From: Pinus tabuliformis
Taxonomy: Eukaryota > Streptophyta > Pinopsida > Pinales > Pinaceae
Reading direction: 5' to 3'
NCBI GenBank assembly: GCA_031772625.1
Contig: CM062804.1
Location: forward strand, 276,179,174 to 276,243,173
Length of the DNA stretch: 64,000 nucleotides
A program made the translations under genes and the position numbers. Below are positions 1-10,262 of the stretch, one piece after another; the first letter of the stretch is position 1; each line of letters starts with the position of its first letter. The notes beneath the pieces are model-generated. The model worked only from the letters and a program-made list of their open reading frames with translations. It was not told the origin of the DNA and did no database searches.

Positions 1-712
1 TAATCACCTTCGCGCATCCCTAACCAGGGGCTGAGGTGCTTTCGCGCTACTATGGCATCGATCTGTGCTATTTCCCCAAACTATACCGTAGATCTTACTT
101 ATCTTCTTAAAGATCTTAGTTAACTTGACGTAAATAGATACTTTATCTCACATTCACTGAATTAACACAGTCACATATGTTCGCGCATCATATAAATAGT
201 AGAAATGTAATTCATACCCAATGCGTTCAATGCAGAAAACAGAAAAAAAATACACAGGAATGGTATAAAACTTCTCTTTATTAATGCTTTCTACTATTAC
301 AAACTCGACTCGCCCTGCGCATTTAGCTGCAGGGGTCCGCGTAATCAGCTACGGACTACTAGGCCTCTATGCACTCAACTGTAGAGCCTTCTCCTACTCT
401 ACGACTCAAACTAGGCTTTACGCTCTAGATACAACTCAACTATTCATCCTTAGGTTTTTCTTATTTTTTCCATTATTGATTTAGAGTTAGAGCCTCGCTC
501 TATTTATACAATCCCATGGTCTGCAGACCATGGGTAGATCTATATAACCGAAATTACATTACAAAATTAAGGTTGGACAACACTATGACTCATTTATAAG
601 ATATGCACTTCACGCCCACAAAATGTGGAGTCTTTACATCAAATTTAGAATTTGTGACCAAAATCTGGGTTGTAAACCCCAAAAATTCCCTCGGGGGATC
701 CCGCGCCCAACG
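1..712 (-). mobile_element. Partial LTR of Gypsy element F family
   Basis: This is homologous to the inner and outer parts of the F-element LTRs at 39974-40873 and 50902-51862, read on the minus strand. The outer end, at 712, reads cccaacg, the same altered terminus as the LTR ending at 51862. The other LTR ends in the expected cccaaca. It is followed by the same LINE sequence, starting ttatg. The left side runs off the window, so it cannot be told whether this is a solo LTR or the 5' LTR of a whole element. Confidence 0.9.
501..534 (-). promoter_or_regulatory. TATA box and 22-bp palindrome in LTR U3
   Basis: On the minus strand a TATAAATA box lies at 501-508. A perfect 22-bp palindrome with half-site CCCATGGTCTG lies just upstream of it, at 513-534. 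The same pair is present at 51651-51684 and absent from the LTR at 39974-40873. The TATA box fits an LTR promoter. A role for the palindrome as a protein-binding site is inference. Confidence 0.6.
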
Positions 713-980
713 TTATGTTTCTATCATTTCGTCCCACCACAAGCCCCCTCGATCTTCCTTTGGCACCCAAGGTCACAAATGACCATCTAGGCATCCTTTT
801 ACATAGAGATTCCTTCAACACATCTCCATCCTGTAGGGCTTCTTATGAAAAAATAATATTCTGACAAAGATATTTGAATAATTCCATAAGGGCTAGCTTT
901 TTACAGCTGCTATAAAAACCTTTGCAATTGAAGGAAGGGATGATAATTTATAAACCACCTCAGGGGGCTACACTTCTCTA
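713..980 (-). pseudogene. LINE ORF2 endonuclease N-terminus (fragment)
   Basis: On the minus strand this translates to an apurinic-type endonuclease start of the plant LINE kind. It has a short strand ending in N-C-K-G-F, where the better copy at 22088 reads L-S-L-N-C-R-G-F, followed by a basic segment. It has a stop codon and ends abruptly at the LTR insertion. No function is expected. Confidence 0.6.
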
Positions 981-999
981 AGTTCCCCTTGTAAAGAAA

Positions 1000-2420
1000 G
1001 TTGTTTCCCATATGCTATGTCCAACTTGGATTTCAACTGCGCTTTTGAGAGATTTGATTTTCTACCTTTAGATTTTTGGGGCATAGAGGGCTCCTTAGGA
1101 CTCCCCAACCCACCCATGGAGTCAGGCATGAGTTATTTTTTGTCCCTAAGTGGAAGGTTATAGTGAGGTCCCGCCGAAAGTGAGGGCACAGGTAGTTGGT
1201 TGGGAAACATGAAGGAGGAGGGAACCTCGAGGATAAGGAAAAGGATTGAAGTGATGATTCTATCCAACGAATTGGATATTTCACACTTGGAATTCATAGA
1301 AGATAATAAATGGCTGGAGGGACCAAGCCATGATACAACATAATAAAAAGAAATTAGTGATTCAGATTCAGAGATAATGGAGGGTAAAGGAATATCAACT
1401 AGCTGAGACGTTGGTTCAGTATGTATTACTTTGTTTTGAGCCTCTTAATGTTGCTCGCTTCCTGACCTATCTTGATTCCCTTGAAGACTAGGCATCGTTT
1501 CCTCAATCTCCATTTCATATGGATCGAGATTCCTCTAAACACCCTTAATCACTACTTGTCCTGCTTCCTTCCCCTCCATTGCCTCCTACTCATCAGTCCT
1601 CGAATTTCCCTTCTAACACCTTCTCCTACAAAATCCCAATGGAGAATACCTTGCTAGATGACCATGTTTATGACAACAGTGGCATCAGAAAGAAAATTCT
1701 TCATAATCAATTATATGAGAATGTGTATACCCCTGGATCTAGAAGTTGATTTTTTCCGCTAAACCCTCCTTTGGCTTCAATTTTACCCTTAAGCAAGCCA
1801 TAATTCTATTATTTGTTTCCAAAAATGTCATGTTTTCTTCCAGGAATGTTCCTAAGTCATCCTCGATGGCCCTCAATACATCCCCATAACTAAGAAGGTA
1901 GTGTCGAGAGCTATACCCAGACCAAAATCTGCTCCAGTTTTTCCCTTTACACATCAAATAATGGTGTCCATTTTTTAAAAAATATCGGAGAAATCACGAA
2001 ACACTAATTTTTCTCAAGCACCCATTCAAGCATCTCACCTTTGCTGAAGCGAACGATGCACCAACCTCTAGCTAATATAGTCACTTCTACCTGGGCCTCC
2101 AGTGCTCCTTTCCATTCCTTGTCAATGCATTCAAGTATATATGGATCCAAATAACATATTCCTTTGGCTCTCCCAACTAAGATCATCTCTGAGGCTTCCA
2201 TGGCCTTATCCAACTGATATCAACTCCAAGAACCAGTTTGGGACATTCTGAATCTTTCCTTATTACTTTCCCCTTTTTCGTTTTTCTCCTCTGGTTTGTC
2301 CATTTCTTCCCTCCCCTGATGCCGAGTTTTCTTACTCTTCACCCACATATTCCAGATCTTCAAAAATCCTATCTAATATCTCCTCTACCGATATCGACTG
2401 CATGAATAATTCCCTTAAAT
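1000..2420 (-). pseudogene. LINE ORF1 (DUF4283-like domain and CCHC knuckle), decayed
   Basis: ORF1 of plant L1-like LINEs encodes an RNA-binding protein that coats the element's RNA. The segment read on the minus strand from 2213 to 2004 has the spacing of a DUF4283 core: a tryptophan, then G-A-L, then a G-W-C-I-V-R-F strand. At about 1720-1650 lies a zinc knuckle written C-H-C-C-H-K-H-G-H-L-A-R-Y-S. Its last cysteine is now serine, and two stop codons are nearby. A basic tail with R-G-R-K-S follows. Frameshifts and stops break the frame throughout. Confidence 0.65.
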
Positions 2421-3490
2421 CAGGTGATACCCCTTCCACTTTGGATCCGCGAGCTATGCCCCTCGTTCTCGTCACTAAGAGGTCGACTCTCATTCTTCCT
2501 TAGGCCCATTTCCCTTCTTTTCTTGTATGCATTCACCATCACTTCACTCCCTTGATTTCCATGGATATTCATATCTCTCTAGTGACTTCCACTCATCATT
2601 AATGGCCTCATGTACACCCTCCAATGGAGATGGAGTTTTTCACGCTATTTGGGTCTCCTCCTCCCTTGTCCGAGGGACTAAATTCCATGTCACCACTCTC
2701 TCAATCCTTTGAGATGAATCCCCTTCCTTAGCCTAATTTCCTGATACCAAGCATGATCTTAGTCCTTCATTCCCCAATAGACCACTACTTCGAACTATGT
2801 CTTCGAGGTCTCCCAAGAGGTACATGGGTTCAAAGTGTCTAAATACTATTTAAGCAACCTGATTCCCTGCTGACACCTCTGTTACCTAGACCCCTGAAAC
2901 TGACGAAGACTTGAAAACCTCCTGTAAAGAATTGTCAGGGCTTCTGAACCCCTATGATGCACTATTTGGCTTCCCTAAAATCGTAAAGCCAAAACCATCC
3001 CCTGAACTCCATTCAAACCCTGTAACACCCTTATTTCAACCTGACGACTGATGTGGAGGCCTGAACTTATCTAGGTTTCATTGAGTTGGCTCCAGCCTCC
3101 ATACAGATAGAATATCCTTCAGTTCTGATTTCAAGTCCACACAATCCCTTGGGCTGACCATCTCCGCTATCTTGTAGAAGAATGCAGACCGATATGCGAG
3201 AAAAACACCGCAGTTGTTACCTACTACACTAGGCATGTGCTACCAACTTCCAAGATCACCTAAGCTTCTAGCCGACTCCTTCTTCCTAGAGAGAATGCAG
3301 ATACTTTGATGAACTTTACCCCCCCACCATTTTTCTATTGCGTACCATCCTTTTTTGCTAGGGGAGATACCACGCAGTCCATGTAGGCACCTAGGACCTC
3401 CTCTTGAGGTAGCCTTGGCATGAATCCCTTATAACCCTAGCTACCATCCTCCAATCACCTATTGATGCTAGGAGAGTTCCACCCAATAAT

Positions 3491-4361
3491 TTAATTTTAA
3501 TATTATTGCTAAATTAAATATTAAATTGATGTATGAGAAAGAAAGAAATAAAATTTTAACGTCCACAATGCTAAATATAGCCTATGGGACCTCCTTTAGA
3601 ATGCAAAACTTAAAAAACGTATGCACCTCAAGAGATTTAATCCACTTCAAAATGGATCTATATTAGTTATATATATGCATATAACATGTGTAACTTTTTA
3701 TTTTTAAAACTATATTTTTGAATGCATAAATGGATTCAATGCCTTGAAAGTTTACTTGGACAAATGGATTGTGTAAACTACACCACATAAATTTTCAATT
3801 CCAACAAATCTTTGCTAGATGAAATTTAAATTTAAATTTAAAAATGGAATTAATGGCTCAAGGAAAATGACTCCAAATTTTAAAACAAACCCCCTTCTTT
3901 ATGGTCATTGCAGAATATCATGGAATCAAAAGGTCACTCTAGTGAAAGATGTTATTTATTTAATCTCATTATCAATACATACTGACTTTAGTCATTTCCT
4001 ATGTGAAAATACATTTTTGGTGCGTCAGTGCCCACGAGGACCTATAGTAATGTTTCTTCTCATTACCTTGCATGACATAGCTTGGATATAATATGCATAT
4101 AATATTTTGACATAGTGGTATGATTGGAAAAAAATGATTTAGTGAGGTTGTTTGAGGAACATTTTTTTGAAAACTATCGACACAAGTGTGAGACTATTGC
4201 AAGCATGAGCAAATTTTCTCCCCTCCATCCTCCACCCTTTAGGTTGTTATTTTCCTTTGTTGCAACATTTTTGCAATAACATCATAGGCATGCTCAATTT
4301 CTTGGGTGTATCTTTCCACCTTTAGGGGATATTGCTAATATTATAAGGCTACACTCTATTT
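3491..4361. repeat. AT-rich flank shared with 24641-25502
   Basis: This stretch is AT-rich and has no convincing gene. It is collinear with 24641-25502 over its whole length and marks the right end of the segmental unit. It begins with a motif (ggctaaattagatatt and close variants) that also recurs left of the LINE 3' ends near 12050, 34575 and 35480. The frame at 3819-4091 is not conserved in the other copy and is not called. Confidence 0.75.
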
Positions 4362-5390
4362 AAGGATGAGAAACACCTTGAACAGGGGGTTCATGATGAG
4401 TCCCATCAGTAGGTATATTTTGAAGATCATCATGCCATCCTCCAGCCTTAAAACTATCCTTTTCTCACATTAATTCAATTTTTTGTTATATTATGCTTAT
4501 GAAGAAGAGTGAAAGGTGTTTGTCATAGTATGTGGCATAATGTGGTCTAATTATAGGAAAAAGAAGAATTTTTAAGGAAATTTATATGTAGGGGCTTGAT
4601 GGACAACCGAGAGAGAATCTAGGGGGTTTGTCCACCTCCTTAGCTCCCTAACTCAGGTTGGGATCACACCATCCTCTCTCACTAGTTCAAATTCATTGGA
4701 AATTGAGTAAATCCTAGTACAAGTGAAGCTCAAGAGGGAATAGTTCCACCATTTCCTAGATCAAGGAGGGAATCACTCTCATTTTTAAGGGAGTTCATAT
4801 CAACTACCATTTTGTATAAATAAACAAGATGAAAAGATCATTAGGATTCAAAGTTTTAGTTCATATAGGTGTAGTTATTTCTCTTAGATCTTGACATTGT
4901 CATTTTAAACTTTTATGTGATGTATGAGACTTTTACTTTATGATAATGAGAATTTGGTTATTAAGTTGCCCTTGAGTTAGTTTCAGAGGGTTGAGACCCT
5001 TAGGTTTGAGACCAAACTAGAGGCTTTGGTCCCTCTTTTGTACTTGTGTTTTGTTCTTGATTCCAAGCATTTCATAGTTTCTTTCATTTCAGTAGAGGTT
5101 AAGCTATAAAAGCCTGTGATTACTATCTTCTACATCACCTCTCTTCTGGTAGAATGGTTGGAAGGATTCATAATCTCAGTAAAAGGATATTGTGTTTATG
5201 ATTTCTTAGAAATAGATGAATGTTAGTTGTTCTTCTTCACATTTTGTTTATGTATCTTAGAAGTCAGTTTATTCATTAGAGTAGTGTTATGGCATAAAAT
5301 AGATGTTATTTAAATTCAACTCATCTTTTTCATCATAGTTTATATCACTTTGTTAATGATCAATGGATGTATGCATGTGGCTGGTTGCAG
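4362..5390 (+). repeat. Possible decayed LTR or promoter-like sequence, unassigned
   Basis: This stretch has no protein-coding signal. From about 4590 it has the character of an LTR: a TATAAATA box near 4815 preceded by about 200 bases of moderate GC, followed by a T-rich untranslated tract. No matching second LTR, PBS or target duplication was found. It could equally be the 5' flank of a lost gene. Confidence 0.25.
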
Positions 5391-6134
5391 GGCTGTGTTG
5401 ATTAGCAAGGGGGGCACCTATTCCACCTCCATCGTGAACTCCTCAATCTTCTCTCTCCACCCCTCAATTACGTTCGAAAACTCTATTTCCATAGTCACTT
5501 TGTCCAGTAAACTTAAGACACCGTGAGCATTCATCTTGGGGCAATAAAAACCTTTGAGAGGTTTTGGGATTGGCTAGGGGGCTCAACCCGAACTTCCTTT
5601 ACTCTCCCTAACATCCATCCACCTCTTCATTCCATCAAGACATCATTTTCACTATAAAAAGCCTCTTGGAACACCTCCTATAGCATTACAAGCCCTCCTG
5701 TAGCAATACAAGACCCCCACTTCAATGTTAGCTCATTCAAGATGAAAAATGACCCCAAGTTGTGATTTGATGATCAAGGGATGCTCCTATACCACTCCAA
5801 CCATTCCTTTTCCTCACTGCAAAACATAGTATAATTAGTTATTTTCGATCACAAGTATGATGAAAGTTATGTTTTTGATTTTCAAGCAAATTTGAAATAG
5901 GTAGATGATACATGGAATTACGTTGCTAGTTTGATGAATTATGTAAGATAGAGTAGCTTTCTTTCTGCAAGTATATTATCCCTTTTCCTTTCATGAAATG
6001 ATTAATTAGCATCTTCAAGTTGAGCAAATGGTATTTCCAATTTCATAGCTACAATTAGTTTTCAAATGTACTTTCATCAGCAAGCTTTCACTATAGTTTA
6101 GTAGGAGGAATGGTCTCTAAGAACTTTGATCTAA
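5391..6134. other. Unassigned sequence between repeats
   Basis: No gene is supported here. On the minus strand around 5390-5530 there is a short open stretch rich in E, K and V. It could be a coiled-coil remnant of a retrotransposon protein, but no hallmark motif is present. The rest is AT-rich. Confidence 0.3.
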
Positions 6135-6485
6135 TGTCATGAATGAGAGTGCATGAGTAGAATCCAAACTAATGTGCATATAACATTGTCACCTCTAAGT
6201 TTGTACAAACCTCGTGTTGATAATTTGAGTTGAGGAGCCCTTGGGAGTTGTAACATGCTTGGTGCAATACTAGGGCTCACCAATCACTATCAATGAATTC
6301 CTTCAACCCATTATATTCCAGCATTGCCTCCATGTGGTCCTTCCAAGAAACATAATTCGAGCTTCCCTCATAGACACACTCGAGCCTTAGTCCATAGAAA
6401 TCTATCCTTCTAGTTTTGATTAATTGATCCTAAAAATCCAATCCTCCTACAATAACAACTTTGAAATATCTGCTCTATAGTCAAT
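6135..6485 (-). pseudogene. Copia gag N-terminus, decayed
   Basis: Reading the minus strand just downstream of the PBS at 6486-6500 gives a Copia gag start. It has the pattern G-S-S-N-Y-V-S-W-K-D-H-M-E-A-M-L-E, closely similar to the segment before and at the gag start of the Copia element at 13052-19178 (about 14190-14250). It decays within about 350 bases. The rest of the internal region is missing, so this is a truncated Copia 5' end. Confidence 0.6.
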
Positions 6486-6500
6486 CCAACTCTGATGCCA
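6486..6500 (-). other. Primer binding site of minus-strand Copia remnant
   Basis: The minus strand reads TGGCATCAGAGTTGG directly after the LTR end at 6501. This is one change away from the TGGTATCAGAGC start typical of Copia sites that pair with initiator methionine tRNA. It fixes the orientation and the LTR boundary. Confidence 0.7.
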
Positions 6501-7365
6501 TGTAGAAATTAATGTGTAGATCTAAAAGTGTTGATGAAATTTACTAAATCACAAGATTTGAAGCTACTCTATTGATCTGTGGAAGTTTATTCACCATATA
6601 GAACAAAAATCATAGACATGCAAAAGGAAACATCACACATCCACAAAGATTTATCTAGGGGAAAGAAATTGCTCAAAACCCCTTCATATATGTATTACAT
6701 TAATTAGAGAATAGAGATTAAATACATATGCTTGCTCAACCTTGAGCACACCCTACAAGTGTATAGTCTATCCCTCTTCCCGATTGTCCGACTCTGGCCA
6801 CCACTTAGCCAATTTTCAAGCCCTACAAGCTCCTATTTCTTTTCAATTTTTCTCGAGGATATTGGCCCGTATTATTAAGGGATTTCCCACTATTGAATTA
6901 TGGAATTCCTTTAGGTCCTTCCTCTGACTGCATGCACCACCTGTACACATTAGAATATGCTACAACTGATAGTACACTACCTTGGAATCTTCATCTCAAA
7001 TAGGTAACTCGAATTCTCTGCATGAAAAAAATAGTTTAGTTGATTGATTAGTTAGTTGGTTGATCATTGAGTGTGGTTGAAGTTCCACTTCCATAGCTTG
7101 ACCTCCACTAGTTCATCTAGCAGTTAGAACTTGTTTAACTGACAATAACTCAAATTAACTGAAACGAGTTGCTACAAATTAGCAATCAACAATATTAAAC
7201 TGAACTGAAGCTTCCATAAATTGAATTAACTGTGTTAACTGAGTGACAAGTGCCATGTCACCTTAGTTAACTACCTCCAATATTTATGTTGATGTAGAAA
7301 TTCTAATTTTCTCTAGTTTGACCAAGGAAAATTCAAACCGATATTTTCTTACTGCATTTTCAACA
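6501..7365 (-). mobile_element. Copia LTR (5' LTR of truncated minus-strand element)
   Basis: On the minus strand this starts TGTTGAAAATGC at 7365 and ends TTTCTACA at 6501, next to the PBS. The 865-bp length and the ttcagttaactg-like internal phrases resemble the LTRs at 13052 and 18106, so it belongs to a related family. No matching 3' LTR lies in the window. Confidence 0.65.
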
Positions 7366-7605
7366 CTTTTCTCTGTATTTCTTCCTCATTCCCTCTTCAA
7401 CTCTCCTTCCTTCTTCTAGCTAGGTTCTTAATATAATGATTTCTTCTTTGAAGACACATTCCTTCTCATAAAAAATTTGAAAACACTTTTCTAGGTCTCT
7501 ATAGTTTGTTAGATATTCTATTTCTACCAATGATGCTCTAATTTGGGCTTGATCTTCAATCAATTTCTCCTTTTCTTCATCAATTCTCTAGATTTCTATT
7601 CCATG
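7366..7605. other. Short pyrimidine-rich spacer
   Basis: This CT-rich sequence lies between two truncated Copia remnants. No gene or repeat is recognised. Confidence 0.4.
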
Positions 7606-7928
7606 CAGTGCATGCAACCAATGTCAGATATTTCTTGCAGTATTTCGATCGATTATTTTCTCAACACCCCAATTGTGAAGATTATCACACAATACACATA
7701 TGGCCTATGGATCTGATAATTGATTTTGGTTTCAATGGCGTTTATCATCATATCCATTTATCACCATTTTCCAAACATGATATCCTCGAGAAGATATTTA
7801 TGACTTCACCTTTTCTCTACATGCTAAAAAATTTACCATTGAGCCGTGGAACATCCTGATAACGCATGATTTTCCCAAGTCCGCCTTACAAGGATTAGTG
7901 AACCACAAAGGAACTAGATGTGATACCA
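7606..7928 (-). pseudogene. Second Copia remnant: PBS and gag start
   Basis: The minus strand begins TGGTATCA at 7928, two bases after the LTR end, which is a methionine-tRNA-type Copia PBS. It then gives a gag-like opening. The readable part is a segment with G-Y-H-V-W-K and V-I-N-G-Y, the usual 'VW..V..GY' of UBN2/DUF4219-type Copia gag proteins. Stops follow and the element is lost by about 7606. The plus-strand frame at 7608-7859 is a shadow of this. Confidence 0.55.
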
Positions 7929-7930
7929 CT

Positions 7931-9159
7931 TGTTATAAATGTAGATCACTACTAAGTGTGGGGGTGAATTAGTAGTGATAATCCTTATATAATTTTAACT
8001 TATTTTTTCTGGTTTACTAAATAAAAACGCACATCAATAACATCAATAGTTCTAAATATAAAAGAAACACAAACTCAACACATAAAACCCATGATAAACA
8101 TCAATACGAGCGTGCACAAAGTGCCCCAAGTATTTATGGTGGAAATTGTCAAGGGGAGAAAACCACCCTGCTATTGTTGCATTGCTTTGAATATTTTATT
8201 ATTGAAATAAATATTTTATCTTTTAGTTGGCCTCCAATAGCAAGGAGCCACCACCCCTATAATAATTTAGCTGGCCACCATCAACAAGAAGCCATCACCC
8301 CTTTCACAATTTAGTTGGCCACCATCAACAAAGAGCCACTACCCCTGTAACTATTTAGTTGGCCACCACCAACAATGAGCCACTAACCTTGTAACTCTCT
8401 TAGGCCACTTTTCAAAATATTTCAAACTAGAATCCAATCATCAAAGAAACTCTCTTTGTAGCACAACCTCAACAAATTAGTAGAAACAAATCTCCATAGC
8501 AAGTCCTCTCCCTCGATCACACAATCCACTGCAGCTTCTCCTCAACTACGATCACTGATACTTGTATACAATACTTCCTAGGACATGCACAACAAGCTCT
8601 GATTTGCTTTAGATATTCAATATGCTCCTACAACCATATTACATCTCTCCCAATGCCCTCTCAATGGGCCTCCCTCTTAATGGATCCAACCACAACTCCT
8701 CAAGGTATTATCATATATATAATTTTTTCTTCTCAAACATTCAACTTTAGGCACCTTCAAGATGAATAGAAAACCTTCTTGGACAATTAGATCATTTACC
8801 ATGAGAAAATACCATAGTAGACACCCAAAGAATTAACCATAAAGCACATGAAATCTAGGAAAAGCCACCCATAGGGACTAACACATGTCCTACCTTCGGG
8901 AAGTGCATTATAATGCATCCTAGTACAATACTTATAGGTGTTATAATGCATGGATTCTTCAGGTAACTTTTGTTACCTTGATTTAACTTCATTTTTGAAG
9001 CCTTCTCTGATCAATTTTCCACTCAGCTTCAGGGCATGGACATGAAACTTTGAGACATTGTTCCAAACATGGGAGACCATACATTAGACTTGTACAATCA
9101 TAGAAATGATTGTTACAAAGATGAACACCGCTAAGCGTTGGTTGACATCAATGACAACA
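7931..9159 (-). mobile_element. Copia LTR of the second remnant
   Basis: The inner end at 7931 reads tgttataaat on the plus strand, adjacent to the PBS. The proposed outer end at 9159 reads TGTTGTCATTGATGTC on the minus strand. These give short inverted ends TGTT...AACA and a length of 1229 bp. The inner end is firm. The outer end is inferred from the start motif, without a target duplication. Confidence 0.55.
8223..8399. repeat. 44-bp minisatellite, four copies
   Basis: Units starting with TTAG and containing ggccaccatcaacaa and gagccac begin at 8223, 8267, 8311 and 8355, a period of 44. A partial start follows at 8400. The copies differ at several positions. The array lies within the Copia LTR. 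Confidence 0.85.
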
Positions 9160-9544
9160 CTACAACGCGGACAAAATATTTAGCGTCAAGTTAGTGTGTT
9201 ATGCTTAACTAGACTAATATCTAAAAATGGAGTATATTTTCAATTGAATAGTCATATAGTCCAATATGAATTAACTTTACGGAGTAATGATGAACCAGGT
9301 GATAAGCATTGAGATAAATAATGTTACATCAATAAATTTGAATGCTTAATTAATTATGGAAAATAAAATTTCTCTATAGAAAATCATTATTAAATCCACT
9401 TGTTACCTTATAAAACAACCTCTTATCTTATATAAAAGCCAAAACAATTTTTTCTTGTATCATGAATAACATGTAAAATTTAAAAATACTAGTAGCTCAC
9501 CATTAAATAAGTGAAAAGAGAATAAATAGTAGTCATATATATAA
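9160..9544. other. AT-rich spacer, nothing recognised
   Basis: AT-rich sequence between the Copia LTR and the start of segmental unit 1. No conserved frame and no repeat partner elsewhere in the window. Confidence 0.4.
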
Positions 9545-10262
9545 AATTACAAAATTTAATATGGACACTAAAACATTTTATTTATATTTAACAATAAAAT
9601 ATATTACTATTATTAATATATTCTTGTTTTAAATATTACATATCAAATAAACATAAAATAAATTACATATCATATGTAAAAAAAAAACCTGAGTCTTATT
9701 TCCTTTCCTAAACCGACAAAACGTAATTCTTATTTGCCTCGCTTCCCTTTCCGTAAAATAATCGACTTAAATAATGTATTTAAATCCGAATGTCGCCTTG
9801 AATTTACAATAAATTTTAGTTTCCGATCCACGGTTTTACATATTCCAACACGTGTGGCTTTACGCAATATCATTTAATGGCTTTTCGTTATGATATGAAA
9901 TTGTGATGGATAACGCGGATGCCATTGAATGCCGGTAATTATGAAATTGTGATGGATAACGCGGATCCCATGCGTGCAAACACTATTTAGGCAAAGTCAA
10001 CGTCATCCTTGTTTCCAATCAACATCATGCGATCCTTTTTCCCAATAGACATAACGCGTTCTTTTTCCTTCCCGCCCGAGAGTTATCTATGACACTTGAA
10101 ATTTGTTGTATTTTTTCGTTTGGTATTCATTTTCTGTGAAGTAGGGTTTCCTGGTTGCCCAGTTAAAGTTGCAGGTATTGCGCCATAGCTGAACGCGGCC
10201 TTCGCCACAGACAGAAAGAATAACACCTAAATTTCACCGCAGCAAGAAAGATCTGTATTACT
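9545..10262 (+). promoter_or_regulatory. Upstream region of WOX pseudogene
   Basis: This is homologous to 31763-32537 upstream of the intact copy, including a CG-rich stretch with many short GC-box-like words just before the coding start. Differences include a 26-bp word starting atgaaattgtga, present twice with a 46-bp period (9895-9920 and 9941-9966) but only once in unit 2. About 40 extra bases also lie near 10100-10140. Promoter function is inferred only from position. Confidence 0.45.

Larger units (their letters stand above)
713..3490 (-). mobile_element. LINE (L1-like) fragment in unit 0: 5' region, ORF1 and start of ORF2
   Basis: This is the 5' part of a minus-strand L1-like LINE. 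Going leftwards from 3490 it contains a 5' untranslated region, ORF1, and the first part of the ORF2 endonuclease. At 713 it is cut by the Gypsy LTR. It is homologous to 51863-53774 and to about 21855-24640. The 5' boundary near 3490 is set by the change to AT-rich sequence that is also repeated elsewhere in the window. Confidence 0.8.
1..4361. repeat. Segmental duplication unit 0 (right-hand part)
   Basis: This stretch matches 51151-53774 (LTR plus LINE ORF1 side). Past the point where unit 2 is cut, it also matches the end of unit 1, up to about 25502. The match with unit 1 stops at a shared 'tctattta' followed by unrelated sequence (near 4361 here, near 25501 there). The LTR portion 1-712 aligns with 51151-51862 with no net length change. 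By eye the two differ by about 4 to 8 percent. The unit is truncated by the left window edge, so any WOX copy belonging to it would lie outside. Confidence 0.85.

Noticed and set aside
3819-4091. 90-codon plus-strand frame
   Set aside because: The collinear copy near 24980-25230 has indels and stops, so it is not conserved.
7608-7859. 83-codon plus-strand frame
   Set aside because: Antisense of a Copia gag start that has its own PBS and LTR next to it.
8223-8399. Regularly spaced repeats that could suggest a CRISPR array
   Set aside because: Units are head-to-tail with no unique spacers, and the context is a plant Copia LTR. It is a minisatellite.
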